Below, piece after piece: positions 8,536 through 16,979 of a stretch of DNA of 64,000 bases. The first letter of the stretch is position 1, and every line of letters starts with the position of its first letter. The stretch is from assembly GCA_964542875.1 (NCBI GenBank), contig CAZIWA010000009.1, positions 1 through 64,000 of the forward strand, given 5' to 3'. The translations under genes and the position numbers were made by a program. The notes below the pieces were generated by a model. That model was not told the origin of the DNA. It did no database searches and worked only from the letters and a program-made list of their open reading frames with translations. The DNA comes from CAZGOM01 sp964542875 (lineage in GTDB: Bacteria > Planctomycetota > Phycisphaerae > Phycisphaerales > Phycisphaeraceae).

Positions 8536-9960
8536 ATGTCTCTACCTGCTGAAAATCCCGGCCCTCGACCGCAGGCTTCAATGCCGCGCTCGCTGCCGGG
8601 TTGGATCATGGATGATCCAGAATTTCGCAAGCGCAAGCCGTCGGAGACGATGGTCCTGTTTGTGATCGCTTCGCGCTGCACCCACCAGATGTCCGACGGT
8701 TCCCTTGTGGGTTGTGAAGGAGGCCAGGCCCTGCGCATGGCCACAGGGTGGAGTGATGACACATTCCGCCGCCGGGTAAAGGACTTCGTCGGCAAAGGGT
8801 GGCTTGTGGTCGTGCGCCGGCGCGACCAGGACGCCCATCTCCCCCACCTGTTCGCCATCCCCGGCGCTCCGGACTCTTTGCCCCCGCTGGCCCAGATCAC
8901 CCCCGAGCCTGAGGTCCAGGACGGCCAGGGGCGTTTCTGGGATCTCTTCCGGGAGCCGTCCGCCGGCGACAGCGCGGCAGACCCCTCCCCGCAAGTTGCG
9001 GGTACCCTCCCCGCAGTTTGCGGGTACCCCTCCCCGCAAGTTGCGGGTACCCCTCCCCGCAGTTTGCGGGTACCCTCCCCGCAAGTTGCGGGTACCCCCG
9101 GCGATTCGCATATAGAGAACGTGTGTGCGGACGCGCGTCGAAATCCGGAGAAGATCGACGATTTAAAGATCGATCAGACACGCGAGACTCCGCCGCCGGC
9201 ACCGGCTCCCCTCCCGGCGGTCCGGATCGCTACGGTGACCAAGCCCCGGACCGATGTTTACAAACCCCTGAATTCCCAGACGACCCGGACGATAAACAAC
9301 TTCCAGCCCGAGGATCTGCGCGATGATGATCGGGTTTACCAGGTGTTCTCCGACCTGGTGAGCCGAGGCCGCTTCTGGCCGAGCCCGTCGTCACTGCTGG
9401 AGTTCTTCATCGGGGTCGAACGCGCCCTGGAGCGCGCAGGCGGCAAAGATGGCAATCCCGCGGCATGGCTGGTCAAGCACCTGCGCAGCGAGTTCTGGGG
9501 CCAGGGGAGCCGAACCCAGGAGGACAGGGCCAACGCCCGGATCAAGAGCGCGGGGTTGCACCAGCGCCTGGAGCTGGACTTCCCGGCCAAGGCGGCCGCA
9601 CCGGCCCAGGAAGCCCACAATAGCGCCCCAGTGCCCGCACCCACCCCAGTGCCACCCCCGACCGCGCCCAGCGCCCCAGCGGCCCCGCAGGCGCAATCCT
9701 GCCCCCAGTTGAGCCCGGAAGCCCAGTCGGTTCTGTCAGCGCTCAAGTTCGCCCACGCCAACCATTCCGCGGCGCCGGCGCGCCAGGCGCGCGAGATCTG
9801 CCGGCGCCAGATCACCGACTTCGACGCCGCCGCCGCGGAACTGGCCGCCGCTGGCGCTTGGCCAGAGTGGGCCGGGTCGGTTCAGTCCGCCCCCAGGGCA
9901 CCGTTTCTCAGCGGAAAACACAAGCCCTGGACTAAAGCCGATGACGACCCGCGAAAGTAA
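8536..9960 (+). CDS. Replication initiator (lambda O-like) with embedded origin
   Basis: 474 residues. The N-terminal 110 residues form a winged-helix of the phage replication-initiator type (ALRMATGWSDDTFRRRVKDF and a GWLVVVRR wing). Residues about 150-190 are encoded by five DNA iterons. A second helical region follows at about 260-330 and then a Pro/Ala-rich linker. As in lambda O, the N-terminus would bind the iterons within its own gene and the C-terminus would recruit the helicase machinery. No helicase or helicase loader is recognisable nearby, so the host DnaB may be used. The sequence alone does not give the partner. Confidence 0.75.
   Translation: MSLPAENPGPRPQASMPRSLPGWIMDDPEFRKRKPSETMVLFVIASRCTHQMSDGSLVGCEGGQALRMATGWSDDTFRRRVKDFVGKGWLVVVRRRDQDAHLPHLFAIPGAPDSLPPLAQITPEPEVQDGQGRFWDLFREPSAGDSAADPSPQVAGTLPAVCGYPSPQVAGTPPRSLRVPSPQVAGTPGDSHIENVCADARRNPEKIDDLKIDQTRETPPPAPAPLPAVRIATVTKPRTDVYKPLNSQTTRTINNFQPEDLRDDDRVYQVFSDLVSRGRFWPSPSSLLEFFIGVERALERAGGKDGNPAAWLVKHLRSEFWGQGSRTQEDRANARIKSAGLHQRLELDFPAKAAAPAQEAHNSAPVPAPTPVPPPTAPSAPAAPQAQSCPQLSPEAQSVLSALKFAHANHSAAPARQAREICRRQITDFDAAAAELAAAGAWPEWAGSVQSAPRAPFLSGKHKPWTKADDDPRK
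8988..9092 (+). repeat. Five palindromic iterons, probable origin of replication
   Basis: The repeats are at 8988-9002, 9010-9024, 9033-9047, 9056-9070 and 9078-9092. Copies 1, 3 and 5 read CCCGCAAGTTGCGGG and copies 2 and 4 read CCCGCAGTTTGCGGG, so each is a near-perfect palindrome; most are joined by GGTACCC. Spacing is 22, 23, 23 and 22 bases, about two helical turns. The copies fall in all three reading frames of the host gene, so the DNA and not the peptide is conserved. A more AT-rich stretch (9108-9180, with CATATAGAG and GATTTAAAGATC) follows, as expected for an unwinding element. Confidence 0.85.
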
Positions 9961-10028
9961 TCCACCCGAGTTTTTGACGTCGTTTCATAACTCAATTCAT
10001 TACTCACTCACCCCTCGAAAGGTTTGCA

Positions 10029-10406
10029 ATGACCACAAAACGCTCAAGCCGAAACTCGATCGCCGTGACCGTCGACTTCACCCTGGCAGAGCTGGAAGCC
10101 TTGAAAATCGCCTTCGCCAATACCGTCATCAGTGAAAAGGCCTTCCAAAGCCGGGAAGCGATCAGGGCAGCCCATCGCGCAGCCGACAAGATGGATCGTG
10201 CCATCGCCTACGCTCTGGATCCTGAGCTCGCCGACAACGTACCCCGATGTGAGGTCTGCGGATGCACCGAAGACATGGGATGCGGTGCTGGCGCCGGTGG
10301 CCCTTGCCACTGGATCGAAACCCCGGAAATGACGGAACGATGCAGCTGCTGCCGAGGCAAACCCATCCCCCAAAAGCCAGTTACTGCAAAGGATGGTGAC
10401 GCTTGA
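10029..10406 (+). CDS. Hypothetical protein with phage Cys-rich zinc motif
   Basis: 125 residues. The N-terminus (about 8-60) is a helical domain with an LAELEALKIAF segment. The C-terminus has CEVCGCTEDMGC, then PCHW and CSCC, a pattern common in small phage proteins and probably zinc-binding. The following gene starts inside the stop codon. Confidence 0.6.
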   Translation: MTTKRSSRNSIAVTVDFTLAELEALKIAFANTVISEKAFQSREAIRAAHRAADKMDRAIAYALDPELADNVPRCEVCGCTEDMGCGAGAGGPCHWIETPEMTERCSCCRGKPIPQKPVTAKDGDA

Positions 10407-11053
10407 GACTCGATTATCGCCATCAGGCAATCACCCTGTGGCCAGGCAAGGCAACGCCGGCGCACATACGAAAGCGGACACCATTTTCATCGAAGTGGAG
10501 TGCGACGTTGGAGCTCTTGGCCAAAGAACTGCATCACTTGGGCGCCAAGGACGTCGTGATCCAGGTCTTCCTCGGCAGCACACGCGACCTGCGCCTGGAC
10601 GGCATGCTGCGTGCTGACGCACAACCCACGCAGCCAGGCGTAGTCCTGTGCTTCAATTCCAAACATGGCCCGATGGCTTACCCCTGCGACAGTTACACCG
10701 ACTGGCGCAGCAACGTACGCGCGATCGCCTTGGTCCTCCAAGCCTTGCGCGCGGTCGACCGGCACGGCGTGACCGGCGAGGCCAGGCAGTACCAGGGCTA
10801 CGCATCCCTCCCTCCCGCAAAGCCTGATGATCCTTACTTGGTCATCGTGCGCGCCGTCGACGATGGCACCTACACGCCGGCGCAGATCACCAACAGCGCC
10901 CAGAAAATGAAGCTCGAACACCCGTATGCGGAACACCTCTATAAAAAGGCTGTCAAACGCACGCATCCGGATATGCCAGGCGGAACCGCGGACAGGTTCA
11001 TTCAAGTGCAAAGGGCATGGGAAGCCATCGAAAACGAGGTGAACCATGGGTGA
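10403..11053 (+). CDS. Phage protein with C-terminal J-domain-like motif
   Basis: 216 residues, using TTG 10403 inside the previous stop, with AAAGGA upstream. The C-terminal about 45 residues carry YKKAVKRTHPDMPGG and then RFIQVQRAWEAIE. This is the HPD loop and helix III of a DnaJ domain, which activates DnaK-type chaperones. In phages such proteins often serve replication. The N-terminal 150 residues belong to no family I recognise. Being next to the initiator fits a role in loading replication proteins, but that is inference. Confidence 0.65.
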   Translation: MRLDYRHQAITLWPGKATPAHIRKRTPFSSKWSATLELLAKELHHLGAKDVVIQVFLGSTRDLRLDGMLRADAQPTQPGVVLCFNSKHGPMAYPCDSYTDWRSNVRAIALVLQALRAVDRHGVTGEARQYQGYASLPPAKPDDPYLVIVRAVDDGTYTPAQITNSAQKMKLEHPYAEHLYKKAVKRTHPDMPGGTADRFIQVQRAWEAIENEVNHG

Positions 11054-11507
11054 GCAGCTCACGCTTTTCCCGCAAAGCACGCCGGCACTGGGGCCGCCTG
11101 CTCTCTCTCCTGTAAGCCAGGTGGTGGTGTACAGCCCGCCGCCGACCGTCAGCGGCGATGTCGTTGAAGCCCACCAGCTCCCAGCTCGCCAGGGAGCACA
11201 GTTTGAAGGCCACAGCAAGTTTCCGGCCAAGGTCCTCGTCGACGAGGTGGGCAAGCTCGACAAGGTCTGCTGCAGCGCCAGGCGCGACTACAGCGTGGCA
11301 ACAGTCGTCGTCAAAGTCGGCGACCAGAACCATCGCCTCATGATCTGGGTCACGCTGCGCAAGGCAAAGGCACTGGTCCATAAGCGCCTTGGAAAACAGG
11401 TACGCGTCCAGGGCACTGCCACTATTGACGATGCAGAGAGCCGAACCCACTTCGTGGATCCAGGCAAAGTCAGCCCCATCAAACCCAAGAAAAAGAAGGA
11501 TCGATGA
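11046..11507 (+). CDS. Hypothetical phage protein
   Basis: 153 residues. A Pro-rich N-terminus (1-55) precedes a beta-rich half (GKLDKVCCSARRDYSVATVVVKVG) and a very basic C-terminus (KPKKKKDR). No family recognised. It overlaps the J-domain gene by eight bases and the next gene by four. Confidence 0.55.
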   Translation: MGEQLTLFPQSTPALGPPALSPVSQVVVYSPPPTVSGDVVEAHQLPARQGAQFEGHSKFPAKVLVDEVGKLDKVCCSARRDYSVATVVVKVGDQNHRLMIWVTLRKAKALVHKRLGKQVRVQGTATIDDAESRTHFVDPGKVSPIKPKKKKDR

Positions 11508-11965
11508 TGTCTGCACCACTCCCTCAAGAACAAGTCTATGGTCTCCCTCCCGATGAACTGAGCTACCTGGTCAGGCTTCACCGTGGGTGGCGCAAGACCA
11601 CCACGCCCGACGGAAACACCATCTGGGAAAACAAGGCCCGCGGTATCTGGTCACTGACCGAGCCGCGGTATGACACCAAGCGCCAGGACGAGCTCATCAA
11701 CGTCATGCGCAGCGTGTCGGGTTACCGCAACTGGCCAGCGTATGAAGACCCATTGTTTCGGATTGAGGCGGGTTGCAGCCCGATCCCGGCACCGGGCGAC
11801 TGCTTCACCGTCGGATGGTTCTGGCGAGGCCTAATCCTCCCAATAGATGAGCGAAGGATCAGGGCCGCCACTGGCCCCACAATCAGCATTGCCTTGTGCC
11901 GGCTCTACCTGGTCTGCCTCGACTTCATGCCCGAGCCTGTGATTGAGGGGGGAGAAAGTGAGTGA
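11504..11965 (+). CDS. Hypothetical phage protein
   Basis: 153 residues. The layout, with a long ordered alpha/beta core and a C-terminal helix, recalls the small 'ABA sandwich' phage proteins, but I cannot confirm it. ATGATG at 11504 overlaps the previous stop, so the second ATG (11507) is equally possible. Confidence 0.5.
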   Translation: MMSAPLPQEQVYGLPPDELSYLVRLHRGWRKTTTPDGNTIWENKARGIWSLTEPRYDTKRQDELINVMRSVSGYRNWPAYEDPLFRIEAGCSPIPAPGDCFTVGWFWRGLILPIDERRIRAATGPTISIALCRLYLVCLDFMPEPVIEGGESE

Positions 11966-12302
11966 CGAATTCTCCGATGAATGGTTGAGTGACCAGCTGA
12001 TCACTTTACAACGAACAGAAAGCGCGCTTTGGCATCTCCGCCGCCGCCATGCCATCCTCAGCTTTGCCTTCCTAGAGCGAGCTGCAATATATCAGGGGTG
12101 GACCCAAGAACGATTAATGATAAGCGAAGCCTTGGTGCTGGCGGTGGTGGTATGCCGGCAACGGTCAGAGATCCTGTTAATGCGCCAGATGCAGACGTCG
12201 CAATACGTGCAGCTCGCTTGCGCGGGGCCCGCGAACTGTGGTTGGAACCGTCCCGTGCGCTGGGCATCGCAAATCCCTCAACCACCAGATTGGCAGGACT
12301 GA
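11958..12302 (+). CDS. Hypothetical phage protein
   Basis: 114 residues. GTG 11958 follows GGGGGGAG with good spacing, and its first codons overlap the previous stop. A hydrophobic helix lies near residues 45-60 (LMISEALVLAVVVC). No family recognised. It ends three bases before the PP-loop gene, so the two are probably co-translated. Confidence 0.5.
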   Translation: MSDEFSDEWLSDQLITLQRTESALWHLRRRHAILSFAFLERAAIYQGWTQERLMISEALVLAVVVCRQRSEILLMRQMQTSQYVQLACAGPANCGWNRPVRWASQIPQPPDWQD

Positions 12303-12305
12303 GCC

Positions 12306-13406
12306 ATGATCGCACGATCCGGATCGATTGATGAACTCATTACAGCCAATGCTCCCGTGGCCATCGGGGTCTCCGGCGGAAAAGATTCAACCGCGGCCGC
12401 CTTCGCCATGATGCAATACCTGGACGCGGCGCGTCACAAGGGAGAGCGGATCCTCATCCACAGCGACCTGGGCGAGATCGAGTGGGAAGAGTCCCTTCCG
12501 CAATGCGAGCGCCTGGCGCAGCGGCTTTCCCTGGAGCTGGTGGTCGTCAGACGCAAAGCAGGCGGCCTCCTGCCTCGCTGGAAGACACGTTGGAAGAACA
12601 ATGTCGCCCGCTTCGTCGAGCTGGCGTGCGTCCAGCTCATCATGCCCTGGTCAGCGCCGGGGATGCGGTTCTGCACCAGTGAGCTCAAGACCGACGTCAT
12701 CACCGGCGACCTCGTCAAGCGCTTCCCCGGCCGGACCATCGTCAGCGTGGCAGGGATTCGCCGCGATGAAAGCACCGAGCGAGCCAACGCGCCGGTGTGC
12801 AAGCTCCAGCCCAAGCTCACGCGCGTTTCCACTGGCACGCGCGGGTGGGACTACCACCCCATCCTGGACTGGACGCTCCAGGATGTTTACGACCTGCACC
12901 GGCGCGAGGGTTTCCCGCTCCATGAGGCCTATACGGTCTATGGCGCCAGCCGGGTAAGCTGCCGGTATTGCTTTTATTCAACCTTTGGCGACCTGGTCGC
13001 GGCCGCCAGCCATCCACGCGCCGGCGAGGTGTTCCGTGAAATCGTGGGCATGGAGGCAGAGTCCACGTTTTCGTTCAAGGCTGCTCACTGGTTGGCCGAC
13101 GTCGCCCCGCACCTGTTGCCGGCGTCGCTGGCCGCCGCTGTGGCCGAGGCCAAGCAGCGTGCCGCGTTGCGCGAGGCAGCCGCGGCCCAGGTCCCTCGCC
13201 ACCTGCTCTACACGAAGGGTTGGCCAACTGTCATGCCCACGCGCCAGGAGGCGCAGTTATTGGCCAGCGTCCGGAGTGACGTGGCGGACATCGTCGGGCT
13301 CGATATCAAGTATCGGGATGCCGACGGCGTGCTGGGGCGCTATGAGGATCTGATGCGGGAAAAAGCTGCGCGTACAAGCCGGTCCAGGAAGCGCCAGGCC
13401 GCGTGA
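12306..13406 (+). CDS. PAPS-reductase-family PP-loop protein
   Basis: 366 residues. The N-terminus has the PP-loop SGGKDST (about 24-30), which binds ATP. Further motifs fit adenylating sulfurtransferases: GMRFCTSELK, GIRRDEST and a CRYC pair near residue 220. Homologues are frequent in phages, usually with unknown substrates; proposals include sulfur assimilation and DNA or tRNA thiolation (DndC and TtcA are distant relatives). No dnd genes or sulfite reductase are present here. Residues 260-366 are an Ala-rich helical extension. It ends the rightward arm, next to a DNA methylase on the other strand. Confidence 0.8.
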   Translation: MIARSGSIDELITANAPVAIGVSGGKDSTAAAFAMMQYLDAARHKGERILIHSDLGEIEWEESLPQCERLAQRLSLELVVVRRKAGGLLPRWKTRWKNNVARFVELACVQLIMPWSAPGMRFCTSELKTDVITGDLVKRFPGRTIVSVAGIRRDESTERANAPVCKLQPKLTRVSTGTRGWDYHPILDWTLQDVYDLHRREGFPLHEAYTVYGASRVSCRYCFYSTFGDLVAAASHPRAGEVFREIVGMEAESTFSFKAAHWLADVAPHLLPASLAAAVAEAKQRAALREAAAAQVPRHLLYTKGWPTVMPTRQEAQLLASVRSDVADIVGLDIKYRDADGVLGRYEDLMREKAARTSRSRKRQAA

Positions 13407-13443
13407 TAGCACTTTCTCCCAGGGAGGAGCTGGGCTGAAAAAC

Positions 13444-13481
13444 ACAACCGCCCGCCTGGCGGGGTCCAGGCGGGCGGTTGT
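13444..13481. terminator. Bidirectional terminator between converging arms
   Basis: A 15-bp perfect stem, CAACCGCCCGCCTGG/CCAGGCGGGCGGTTG, with a six-base loop and short A and T runs on either side. It separates the rightward early arm from the leftward late arm. Confidence 0.8.
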
Positions 13482-13531
13482 TGGCTTCACGGGGGCTGCT
13501 AGCCCTTAGAAACCGTTCGATTTGAAGTATA

Positions 13532-14419
13532 TCACGGGATGATCAGCTTGGGCGCAGCCTGCGCCTTTGGCGAAACCCAAAGGCTTTCCGGTCGCTCCTG
13601 GTCGACCATAGCGCCCTTGGCCATGTACACGCGGGTGCGACCCACTGCTGAACAATGGAGCTTCCAGTCATGCCGCACCCAGCCGGCTTCTTCCAGCGGA
13701 AGATAGAGAGCTGAAGGGTATCCCGAGAGCATCGCCATGCCCTGGAGCTGCAGCAGCTGGTCCACCAGGGCGCGATGATCGGCATCGGTGAACTCGTGCC
13801 GGTAGCACGCGCCGGCGTTGCGGGTGGCCATGACGTACGGGGGATCGAAATAAAACAGCGTCCGCGGTGAATCGAAGGTTTTAATCACCCGCCGGTAATC
13901 AGCATGCTCGATCTGCACTTGCATCATCCGATGATGGATGTGGGCGAGATTGTCCTGGGCACCCAGCCAGGCACTACACGCCTGGGAAGTCCCCCGGCCC
14001 TGGGCATGGACGGAAAACCCCCAGGACTTACCCCAGGTGCCTCCGAAGCTGCACCGGGACACATACCACCATCTCAGAGCCTGCTCGACATCGTCGGCCG
14101 GTTCCTGCCAGGTGTGCTTGAAATTGTCGTATTCTTCCCGGCTCCGCGGGGTGTATGCCCCCAGCCAGGCCAGGCGCGCCGCCTTGACTGGATCCCGGAG
14201 CACCCTAAAGAGGGTGACCAGGCCGCTGTCGAGGTCGTTATAGACTTCGATGGGCGAGCGTGGCTTGTTGAGCAACACAGCGCCGCCGCCTCCGAAGGGC
14301 TCAACGTAGATGTGATGCTCAGGCATGAGGGGAAGAATCTTGGATACCAGGCGGCCTTTGCCACCCATCCATTGAACGGGAGAAGATGTCCTACCAACCA
14401 AAAAGATACCTCTGAACAA
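13532..14419 (-). CDS. DNA adenine methylase, Dam/D12 class
   Basis: Up to 295 residues. It transfers a methyl group from S-adenosylmethionine to N6 of adenine. SAM-binding motifs are QWMGGKGRL (about 16-24) and EPFGGGGAVLLNK (about 40-52); the catalytic motif is DPPY (about 190). The target site cannot be read from sequence; GATC is typical of this class. There is no ATG near the start: TTG 14419 and TTG 14401 are both possible, and the latter has AGAGG seven bases upstream. It is the last gene of the leftward arm. No partner endonuclease is seen, so it is an orphan, perhaps for anti-restriction or packaging control. Confidence 0.9.
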   Translation of the reverse strand: MFRGIFLVGRTSSPVQWMGGKGRLVSKILPLMPEHHIYVEPFGGGGAVLLNKPRSPIEVYNDLDSGLVTLFRVLRDPVKAARLAWLGAYTPRSREEYDNFKHTWQEPADDVEQALRWWYVSRCSFGGTWGKSWGFSVHAQGRGTSQACSAWLGAQDNLAHIHHRMMQVQIEHADYRRVIKTFDSPRTLFYFDPPYVMATRNAGACYRHEFTDADHRALVDQLLQLQGMAMLSGYPSALYLPLEEAGWVRHDWKLHCSAVGRTRVYMAKGAMVDQERPESLWVSPKAQAAPKLIIP

Positions 14420-14445
14420 ATTGAGGTTTAGGGAAACGCCGGGGT

Positions 14446-14706
14446 CTACGCAGACACCCGGAAAACCGCGTACTCAAACCCGGGGTGATCAGGCGCGGGT
14501 TCAAAGCGGTCAAAAGAAGCGGTGTGGATGCCGTCCTGCAGAGTCACGCCGTCGATCTCGTCGGGCTCCAGGCCCTGGGGGATCAGGACCTCCACCTCGT
14601 CGGGATAGGCACGCACGGTGGACTCATGACCGTATCGGCCGATAGCGACGTCGGGATAGCCCTCAGCCTCGATTGCGAGGCGGATTGTGTTGTGATCGAA
14701 ACTCAT
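14446..14706 (-). CDS. Small hypothetical phage protein
   Basis: 86 residues, acidic, no family recognised. ATG 14706 lies six bases past the stop of the upstream tail-tip gene, so it is probably part of the late operon. Confidence 0.5.
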   Translation of the reverse strand: MSFDHNTIRLAIEAEGYPDVAIGRYGHESTVRAYPDEVEVLIPQGLEPDEIDGVTLQDGIHTASFDRFEPAPDHPGFEYAVFRVSA

Positions 14707-14712
14707 GGTTGC

Positions 14713-15993
14713 TCAGCTCAGGGGGGCGAGGGTGAGGGTTCCGACAAAGTCGTCAAATGCACCGGCGTCGGTGAACTCAATGTCACCATTGCCGATGATG
14801 CTCCCCCTGGTGAACACCAGGGCAGTGACTTCCTTGTGGCGGGGATCCAGCGCAAAAGTGAGTGTTGCGCCGGCGACAGTGGCCGCGGCGATGACTCCCT
14901 GAGAGTTGTAGGTGACGGTGCCGCCCAGGGCCTGAAGACTGGTAACACCGCCTGAAGCGTTGTGGGTCACGTTACCGGCGCGGCATTCGATCAGGGCGTA
15001 AGCCGCTGCGCCGAAGGTGAGGGTATCCCCGGCGCCATTGACCAGGCTGGTGCAGCTGCAGCCGATCGTGAGCGTCCCCCCCTGCTTGGCTACATCCCCG
15101 AGCGTCACGCCGGCACCGACTTGAACATTGGCCGATCCGGCAGCGATCGTGATGGTGTCATACTGCGCGGTTTCGTAGGGCGCATCGGCTGCGACGGCGA
15201 CCAGGCCGCCCACGACGTGGAGCACGTTGGAGGCGTGCGTACCCAGAAGGCGAACGGTTTTGAGGTTGCGCTCCACGGGCTGGCTGCTGGAGTTGTAGAC
15301 CGTGGCGGTGGTGGCGTTTGCGCCGGTGTCGATCTTGATGCGGGGTGACCCGCCCGGCGAGCCTGCACCGTAGTAGTACCCCAGGTCAAGCACGGTGGCG
15401 CTGATCTTCAGGTAGCTAGGCCGGTATTCGATCACCGTCGAGACCGACGTGCTGGTCGAGATGGCGAAGCTGTCCCAGGGCAAGCCGAGCTTGCCGATGT
15501 TCGCCTGGCTGATCCGGAGGCTGGCCAGGGTGACCGAGCTCTGGTCCAGGCCCCAAAGGATGTCGATGACGTTGTCTTCGATCCGGACGTTGTCGGTGGA
15601 GACGGGTACGGCGCCGGTGGACCAGTTGCCGGGGGTGTCCCAATGGTTGGGTCCCGCGCTGGCCTGGGTGGTGCTCGCAGCGGCAATGGTGCCAGTGCCC
15701 CCGGTTTTGGAACTGGCGACGACAAACGGCACGCCGGCGACGTCCGCGGTGCCAATCACCTTGTCGGCCACCGGCGTCCAGGTGACGGCGGCGAAATACG
15801 GGTGAGTGCTGGCATTGGCGGCCCCAGCCAGGGCCGTAGCAGTCGCCGCCGCGGTGCCGCCGGTGCCAGGCACGGAGACGGTTACGCCTCCGATGGTGAG
15901 GGTGTAGGTGGTCGCAGCGTCATGGGCGGTGATCTGGATCTCCGTCACTTGTGCGACGGCGGCCGCCTTGCCGATCCAATAGAGGTCAGACAT
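14713..15993 (-). CDS. Putative tail-tip or receptor-binding beta-helix protein
   Basis: 426 residues, rich in Ala, Gly, Thr, Ser and Val. Residues about 120-420 show repeated short beta strands (NVRIEDNVIDILWG, VQVGAGVTLGDV, LTIGCSCTSLVNG), as in beta-helical tail spikes and fibres. The N-terminal 110 residues look like an attachment domain. SD AAGGA precedes ATG 15993. Its place at the end of the tail module supports host recognition. No catalytic motif is visible. Confidence 0.55.
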   Translation of the reverse strand: MSDLYWIGKAAAVAQVTEIQITAHDAATTYTLTIGGVTVSVPGTGGTAAATATALAGAANASTHPYFAAVTWTPVADKVIGTADVAGVPFVVASSKTGGTGTIAAASTTQASAGPNHWDTPGNWSTGAVPVSTDNVRIEDNVIDILWGLDQSSVTLASLRISQANIGKLGLPWDSFAISTSTSVSTVIEYRPSYLKISATVLDLGYYYGAGSPGGSPRIKIDTGANATTATVYNSSSQPVERNLKTVRLLGTHASNVLHVVGGLVAVAADAPYETAQYDTITIAAGSANVQVGAGVTLGDVAKQGGTLTIGCSCTSLVNGAGDTLTFGAAAYALIECRAGNVTHNASGGVTSLQALGGTVTYNSQGVIAAATVAGATLTFALDPRHKEVTALVFTRGSIIGNGDIEFTDAGAFDDFVGTLTLAPLS

Positions 15994-16008
15994 ATCGAAG
16001 TCCTTAAC

Positions 16009-16281
16009 TTAAGGTTGAATTGGGTCGCAACCACAGCCACCCGTGGCGTAATCGCGGGGGTCGTAGTCGTCGGGGATGGTGCCGATAGGATCGAGTTTTC
16101 GAGGTGGCTGGGGTGTTGCTTTGTTGAGAATCGGCGGGGCCAGGGGCGGGTCGACCATGCCGCGAGCCTGGCACACGACGCAGGTCCCCGGCGAAACAGT
16201 GAGGCCGGTGGTGCGCATGCCTGGCCGGGTACAGCGCCCGAGCTTGCCGGCTTGCTCTAGATGGATACAGCGATGGGTCAT
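16009..16281 (-). CDS. Small Cys-containing phage protein
   Basis: 90 residues from ATG 16281, which overlaps the upstream stop (ATGA). Cysteine pairs (CVVC and CGCD) suggest metal binding or a structural role. No family recognised. An upstream GTG reading is possible, but the overlap favours this start. Confidence 0.5.
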   Translation of the reverse strand: MTHRCIHLEQAGKLGRCTRPGMRTTGLTVSPGTCVVCQARGMVDPPLAPPILNKATPQPPRKLDPIGTIPDDYDPRDYATGGCGCDPIQP

Positions 16282-16931
16282 GACAGCGTCACCGTTCCGT
16301 TGGTGGCCCACACGTCCCAATCGTTACCATCGGAGAGGCTGGCCAAGCCAAGACCCTTACCGGCATTGATGCTGTTGCTGATCCCGCCGGCCGGTAATGC
16401 ACAGCTGGCGTGAGCAGTACCGGTGAAAAACGACCCATTCCCGGAGGAGGGAAAGTCGAAGTAGGTGATGATCACCTTCCAGTTTCCCGTGGTCTTGTTG
16501 TAGGTGGCGATAATCTTGGCGTCTAAGGGACCGTCAGCGCTGATGAGTGTTGCGCATCCGCAGTCGTGATAGTTCTCGCCGCTGATCCATCCGGCGGGGA
16601 TAACGGCATCCCACCTGCAGGGGTTGAGGGAGTCCCGGGTGAGGGTGTGGGTGCCGATCACGGCCGCGGTGATTTTTTGGGCGATCGTGTAGGACTCCGG
16701 CGAGCCTGGGCAGTCGCCCCGCCGGGTGATGCAGGAGGAGGGTGGGTCTACCCCCGTCACCGTGGCAGTTATGGATGAGGGCAGGTCATCGGTGCAGTCA
16801 CAGCAGCAATCACAGCCGAATTGAACTTTGCCGTCCACGAATAGCACCTGGGTTCCGTTAAACCCAACGTCAGCCATGCCCAGGGCAATCAAGGCGACAC
16901 CGACAATCACCATGCAGGCGAGAAGGCCCAT
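16278..16931 (-). CDS. Cys-rich tail-module protein with N-terminal hydrophobic segment
   Basis: 217 residues. Residues 3-18 (LLACMVIVGVALIALG) are hydrophobic, like a signal or anchor. Next comes a Cys cluster, FGCDCCCDC (about 38-46), and a beta-rich body. SD AAGGA precedes ATG 16931; an internal ATG at 16877 would remove the hydrophobic part. The position suggests a tail-tip or virion-associated protein. Function unknown. Confidence 0.5.
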   Translation of the reverse strand: MGLLACMVIVGVALIALGMADVGFNGTQVLFVDGKVQFGCDCCCDCTDDLPSSITATVTGVDPPSSCITRRGDCPGSPESYTIAQKITAAVIGTHTLTRDSLNPCRWDAVIPAGWISGENYHDCGCATLISADGPLDAKIIATYNKTTGNWKVIITYFDFPSSGNGSFFTGTAHASCALPAGGISNSINAGKGLGLASLSDGNDWDVWATNGTVTLS

Positions 16932-16942
16932 GGGTGTTTTCC

Positions 16943-16972
16943 TTGTTTTGAGAAGAATGAACGCGGTACACT
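16943..16972 (+). promoter_or_regulatory. Promoter of the antisense moron, predicted leaderless
   Basis: TTGTTT (16943-16948), 18 bases, then TACACT (16967-16972), seven bases before the ATG at 16980. The start site would fall on or next to the ATG. A private promoter is expected for a gene placed against the late operon. Confidence 0.5.
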
Positions 16973-16979
16973 GGACCCT

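Noticed and set aside
8988..9092. CRISPR-like array
   Set aside because: Repeats are 15 bp with 7-8 base joiners and lie inside a coding gene, so they are iterons; no spacers or cas genes.
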